Assembly: GCA_905204385.1 (NCBI GenBank)
Contig: CAJKZL010000170.1
Location: 1-6,647 of the forward strand
Source of the DNA: an uncultured Odoribacter sp.
Lineage (GTDB): Bacteria; Bacteroidota; Bacteroidia; Bacteroidales; Marinifilaceae
DNA length: 6,647 nt
Reading direction: 5' to 3'
Shown: in pieces, positions 4,099 to 6,647 of the stretch
Numbering within the stretch: the stretch's first letter is position 1
How the letters are laid out: every line of letters begins with the position of its first letter
Program-made: the position numbers and the translations under genes
The notes under the pieces: generated by a model
Seen by the model: the letters and a program-made list of their open reading frames with translations, nothing else
Told to the model about the DNA's origin: nothing
The model's database searches: none

Positions 4099-6647
4099 AT
4101 GAAAAAAATCCGAAGTTGGTGCTTTCGAAGCGCTGGCAATGAATTTATTAAATTATTGCGGGTGATGAAGATGCTATTTTTCATGATGATGCTGGGACTT
4201 ACTCATCTCTCGGCTACGGTGAGGGGGCAGGATGCCGTTGTCAATCTGCACCTTAATCAAGTGACGGTTTCCCGGGCGATAGGACTGTTGGAGAAGAAAC
4301 TGGAAAAAGACTTTTTCTTTAAGAAAGGGACGGTGGATGTACACCGGAAGATCGATGTGAAGTTGGTGAATGCGGGACTCGATGAGGTGATCGGTCAACT
4401 CTTCGGACAAGGGTATTCCTATGCTGTGATCGATAATATGATCGTGATCCGTCGGCAAAACCAACAAAAGACTGCAGAGAGGAAGATTATCCGCGGAGTG
4501 ATCAGAGACCGTAAAGGAGGCTGTTTGCCGGGGGTTACCGTGCTGATCAAGGGAACTACGCTGGGGGTGGTGACCGATGCCGAAGGGGAATTCAGATTGG
4601 AAGTGCCCGATGGACAAGATATAGTTCTGGTGTTCTCGTTTGTAGGCATGAAAAAGAAAGAAATGGTTTATCGGGGAGAAGAGCAGATGAAAGTAGTGAT
4701 GGAAGAAGAAGCAGCAGAAATGGAGGAGGTGATTGTGACGGGTATTTTTACCAAGGCCAAAGAAAGTTTTACCGGTACGGCAACTTCATTTACCGGTGAG
4801 GAGTTGCGGTCGGTAAATCCTGTCAATGCCTTGAGTGCTTTGGCTGTTCTCGACCCTTCTTTTAAGATGGTGGAAAATATTGCAGACGGCTCGAATCCTA
4901 ACGTCGTCCCTCAGTTTGAGGTTCGGGGGGGATCCAGTATGCCGAATGTCAAAAATGAATATGAGGGAAATCCTAATATGCCCACTTTTATTATGGATGG
5001 TTTTGAAGTGACGGCTGAAAAGGTTTTCGACCTGGATCCCAACCGTATTGCATCCATGACCTTATTGAAAGATGCTGCAGCTACCGCCATATATGGATCG
5101 AAAGCAGCCAATGGCGTGATTGTCATCACCACCAAACGAGGAGAGGTCGATGGGATGACGGTCCGGTATAGTGTGAGTTTCGATTTCCGGGCTCGTCCGA
5201 ATTATGATATGTTTAACCTGATGAATTCTGCCGAACGGATCCAGTTCAGTAATGAGGCTTTTAAGGAAGGCGCATTATACGAATATGTCCCTCAGGAGTC
5301 GGAATATACCTATGAGGGAATTATGCGCATGTTGTATGACCATAAGCTGGGTAAGGACGAGGCAGAAAATGCAATTCAGCGGCTGGCGACCATGAATACC
5401 GACTGGTTTAAAATCCTGACCCGTAATTCATTCAGTCATAATCACAATTTGACCGTATCGGGAGGTTCGAAGAAAATCACTTACAATGCTTCTCTGGGAT
5501 TTACAGACCAGTCGGGCGTTGAACTCCGCAATGACAGTAAAAGATTGACTGGACGTTTAAACCTGGGAGTTAAATTACACGCCAAACTGCGTCTCGATAT
5601 GACGTTAGCGGGAACGATGTCCGAAACAGACGGATATGCAGCCGGTGTGAATCCGGTTCAGTATGCTACGACCACCAGCCGTTCTGTTCCTGCTTATAAT
5701 GAAGACGGCAGCCGTTATTTCTTAAGGAAAAAGACGAATTATAAATTGAATACCAATGAGGATTTGTATTTAGGATATAATATCTTGAACGAGATCGACA
5801 ATAGTTATTCCAAGAATAAGGTAACTTTGTTAAACGGCAACTTGAATTTTTCCTGGAATATATTGCCTTGGTTAAAATATGAATTTGTCGGTGGATTGAG
5901 TGTCCAGAACGGAGCCCGGGAGTCGTTTGCCGGCGAACAGACCTATTATGTGGCTTCGCAATACCGGGGATATGACTATGGTACGGAAGAATATGGCTCA
6001 GACAGATACAACGCAGCTATGCTTCCTCACGGAGGTGAATTATACAACTCGGAGATGAATCAGACTTCCTGGAATATTCATAATAAATTGTCCGTCCAGA
6101 AAAATTTCGGGGAAGATCACCGGTTGAATGTGCTTTTGGGAACAGAGGTCGCTTCTGTAGGAAATAAAGAACGGGCCAGTAAGATCTGGGGATTTTCGCC
6201 GGAACGCGGAGAAGTGGTTTTCCAGCCTACACCGCTGGATGAAATTGTGCCGATGAGCAGTGTTATCCTGCCCGACTGGGGAATCCTGCATCCGTTGTAT
6301 AACGGTGTCGGGTGGAAAAGGACGAATGTAACTTCGAATACTTTTTCGTTGTTCGCTACGCTTGCCTATACGTATAAGAACCGCTATGTTTTTAACGGCA
6401 GTATCCGGAATGATGAATCGAACCGTTTCGGCCAGGACCAGAATAAACGGTTCGACCCGACTTATTCTTTCGGTTTGTCGTGGAGTGTTGCAGACGAGCC
6501 CTGGATGGCTAAATTAAACAAAGTGGTGAATCAACTGACGCTAAGGGCTTCTTATGGTATACAGGGAAATGCAGTACAGGCTGTCAGTCCTGAATTAATT
6601 TTGAAACGGGGAAGCATTAAAAAGTATTTCGGAAATTATACTTCTTC
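4099..6647 (+). CDS. SusC/RagA-family TonB-dependent outer-membrane transporter with STN signalling domain (3' end missing)
   Basis: The frame is open from ATG 4099 to the right edge, giving 849 complete codons of a protein whose relatives run to about 1000-1150 residues. It would import a ligand across the outer membrane using TonB energy, with a SusD-like lipoprotein partner. Residues 1-44 are a basic leader and hydrophobic signal segment (MKMLFFMMMLGLTHLSA at 23-39). An STN (secretin/TonB short N-terminal) domain spans about 47-119 (VNLHLNQVTVSRAIGLLEKK to YAVIDNMIVIRR), the part that signals to FecR. A carboxypeptidase-regulatory-like domain covers about 131-203 (GVIRDRKGGCLPGVTVLIKG, GVVTDAEGEFRLEVP). 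A TonB-box-like EEVIVTG lies at 209-215, followed by the plug (about 220-349) with FEVRGG, NMPTFIMDGFEV, LLKDAAATAIYGSKAANGVI and VITTKRG, all hallmarks of SusC proteins. The rest is beta-barrel. The in-frame ATG at 4165 is an alternative start, but long basic leaders are common in STN-bearing SusC proteins. The substrate cannot be told. Confidence 0.95.
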   Translation, partial: MKKIRSWCFRSAGNEFIKLLRVMKMLFFMMMLGLTHLSATVRGQDAVVNLHLNQVTVSRAIGLLEKKLEKDFFFKKGTVDVHRKIDVKLVNAGLDEVIGQLFGQGYSYAVIDNMIVIRRQNQQKTAERKIIRGVIRDRKGGCLPGVTVLIKGTTLGVVTDAEGEFRLEVPDGQDIVLVFSFVGMKKKEMVYRGEEQMKVVMEEEAAEMEEVIVTGIFTKAKESFTGTATSFTGEELRSVNPVNALSALAVLDPSFKMVENIADGSNPNVVPQFEVRGGSSMPNVKNEYEGNPNMPTFIMDGFEVTAEKVFDLDPNRIASMTLLKDAAATAIYGSKAANGVIVITTKRGEVDGMTVRYSVSFDFRARPNYDMFNLMNSAERIQFSNEAFKEGALYEYVPQESEYTYEGIMRMLYDHKLGKDEAENAIQRLATMNTDWFKILTRNSFSHNHNLTVSGGSKKITYNASLGFTDQSGVELRNDSKRLTGRLNLGVKLHAKLRLDMTLAGTMSETDGYAAGVNPVQYATTTSRSVPAYNEDGSRYFLRKKTNYKLNTNEDLYLGYNILNEIDNSYSKNKVTLLNGNLNFSWNILPWLKYEFVGGLSVQNGARESFAGEQTYYVASQYRGYDYGTEEYGSDRYNAAMLPHGGELYNSEMNQTSWNIHNKLSVQKNFGEDHRLNVLLGTEVASVGNKERASKIWGFSPERGEVVFQPTPLDEIVPMSSVILPDWGILHPLYNGVGWKRTNVTSNTFSLFATLAYTYKNRYVFNGSIRNDESNRFGQDQNKRFDPTYSFGLSWSVADEPWMAKLNKVVNQLTLRASYGIQGNAVQAVSPELILKRGSIKKYFGNYTS

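Noticed and set aside
4174..4617. A 147-codon minus-strand open frame under the transporter N-terminus.
   Set aside because: It is opposite the clearly coding STN and regulatory-like domains; its His/Gln/Ser-rich sequence is an antisense artefact.

Overview
The window looks like a chromosomal piece from a gut-type Bacteroidota (Bacteroidales). The clues are a FecI-type sigma / FecR anti-sigma / STN-SusC array, TAnnTTTG-like promoter elements in place of E. coli-type promoters, A/T-rich leaders without Shine-Dalgarno sequences, and a Bacteroidota-style NtrC-family regulator. The long basic N-terminal leader plus STN domain of the SusC protein recalls Odoribacteraceae or Parabacteroides-like genomes, but the genus cannot be fixed from the sequence alone.

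Layout. On the minus strand at the left edge are an ECF sigma factor (83-607) and the first 27 codons of a second gene (1-83). The sigma stop codon and the next start codon overlap as TAATG. An intergenic region (608-775) carries divergent promoter-like elements, one of which sits in an inverted repeat. On the plus strand follow a sigma-54-dependent response regulator (776-2113), a FecI-type ECF sigma factor (2232-2780), a FecR-type membrane anti-sigma factor (2868-4004) and a SusC-family TonB-dependent outer-membrane transporter with an N-terminal STN signalling domain (4099 to beyond the right edge). No gap between genes exceeds about 170 bases. No tRNA, rRNA, CRISPR array or mobile element was seen.

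How the parts work together. The last three genes form a trans-envelope signalling unit by family knowledge. The SusC/FecA-like receptor (plug, barrel, STN domain) senses its ligand and contacts the periplasmic FecR domain, and the sigma factor is then released to transcribe the transport operon. A SusD-like lipoprotein gene would be expected just past the right edge. The response regulator has a complete receiver, AAA+ and Fis-type HTH architecture but no kinase gene beside it, and no correctly spaced -24/-12 promoter was found in the gaps checked, so its targets are unknown.

The strongest unexplained signal is a long nested hairpin (4005-4064) filling most of the gap between the anti-sigma and transporter genes. 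It has a second, mutually exclusive pairing and no following U-run. It could be an RNA element that sets the ratio of regulator to transporter. I see no clear new biological system; the gene content is a recognised architecture with some notable regulatory-DNA features.
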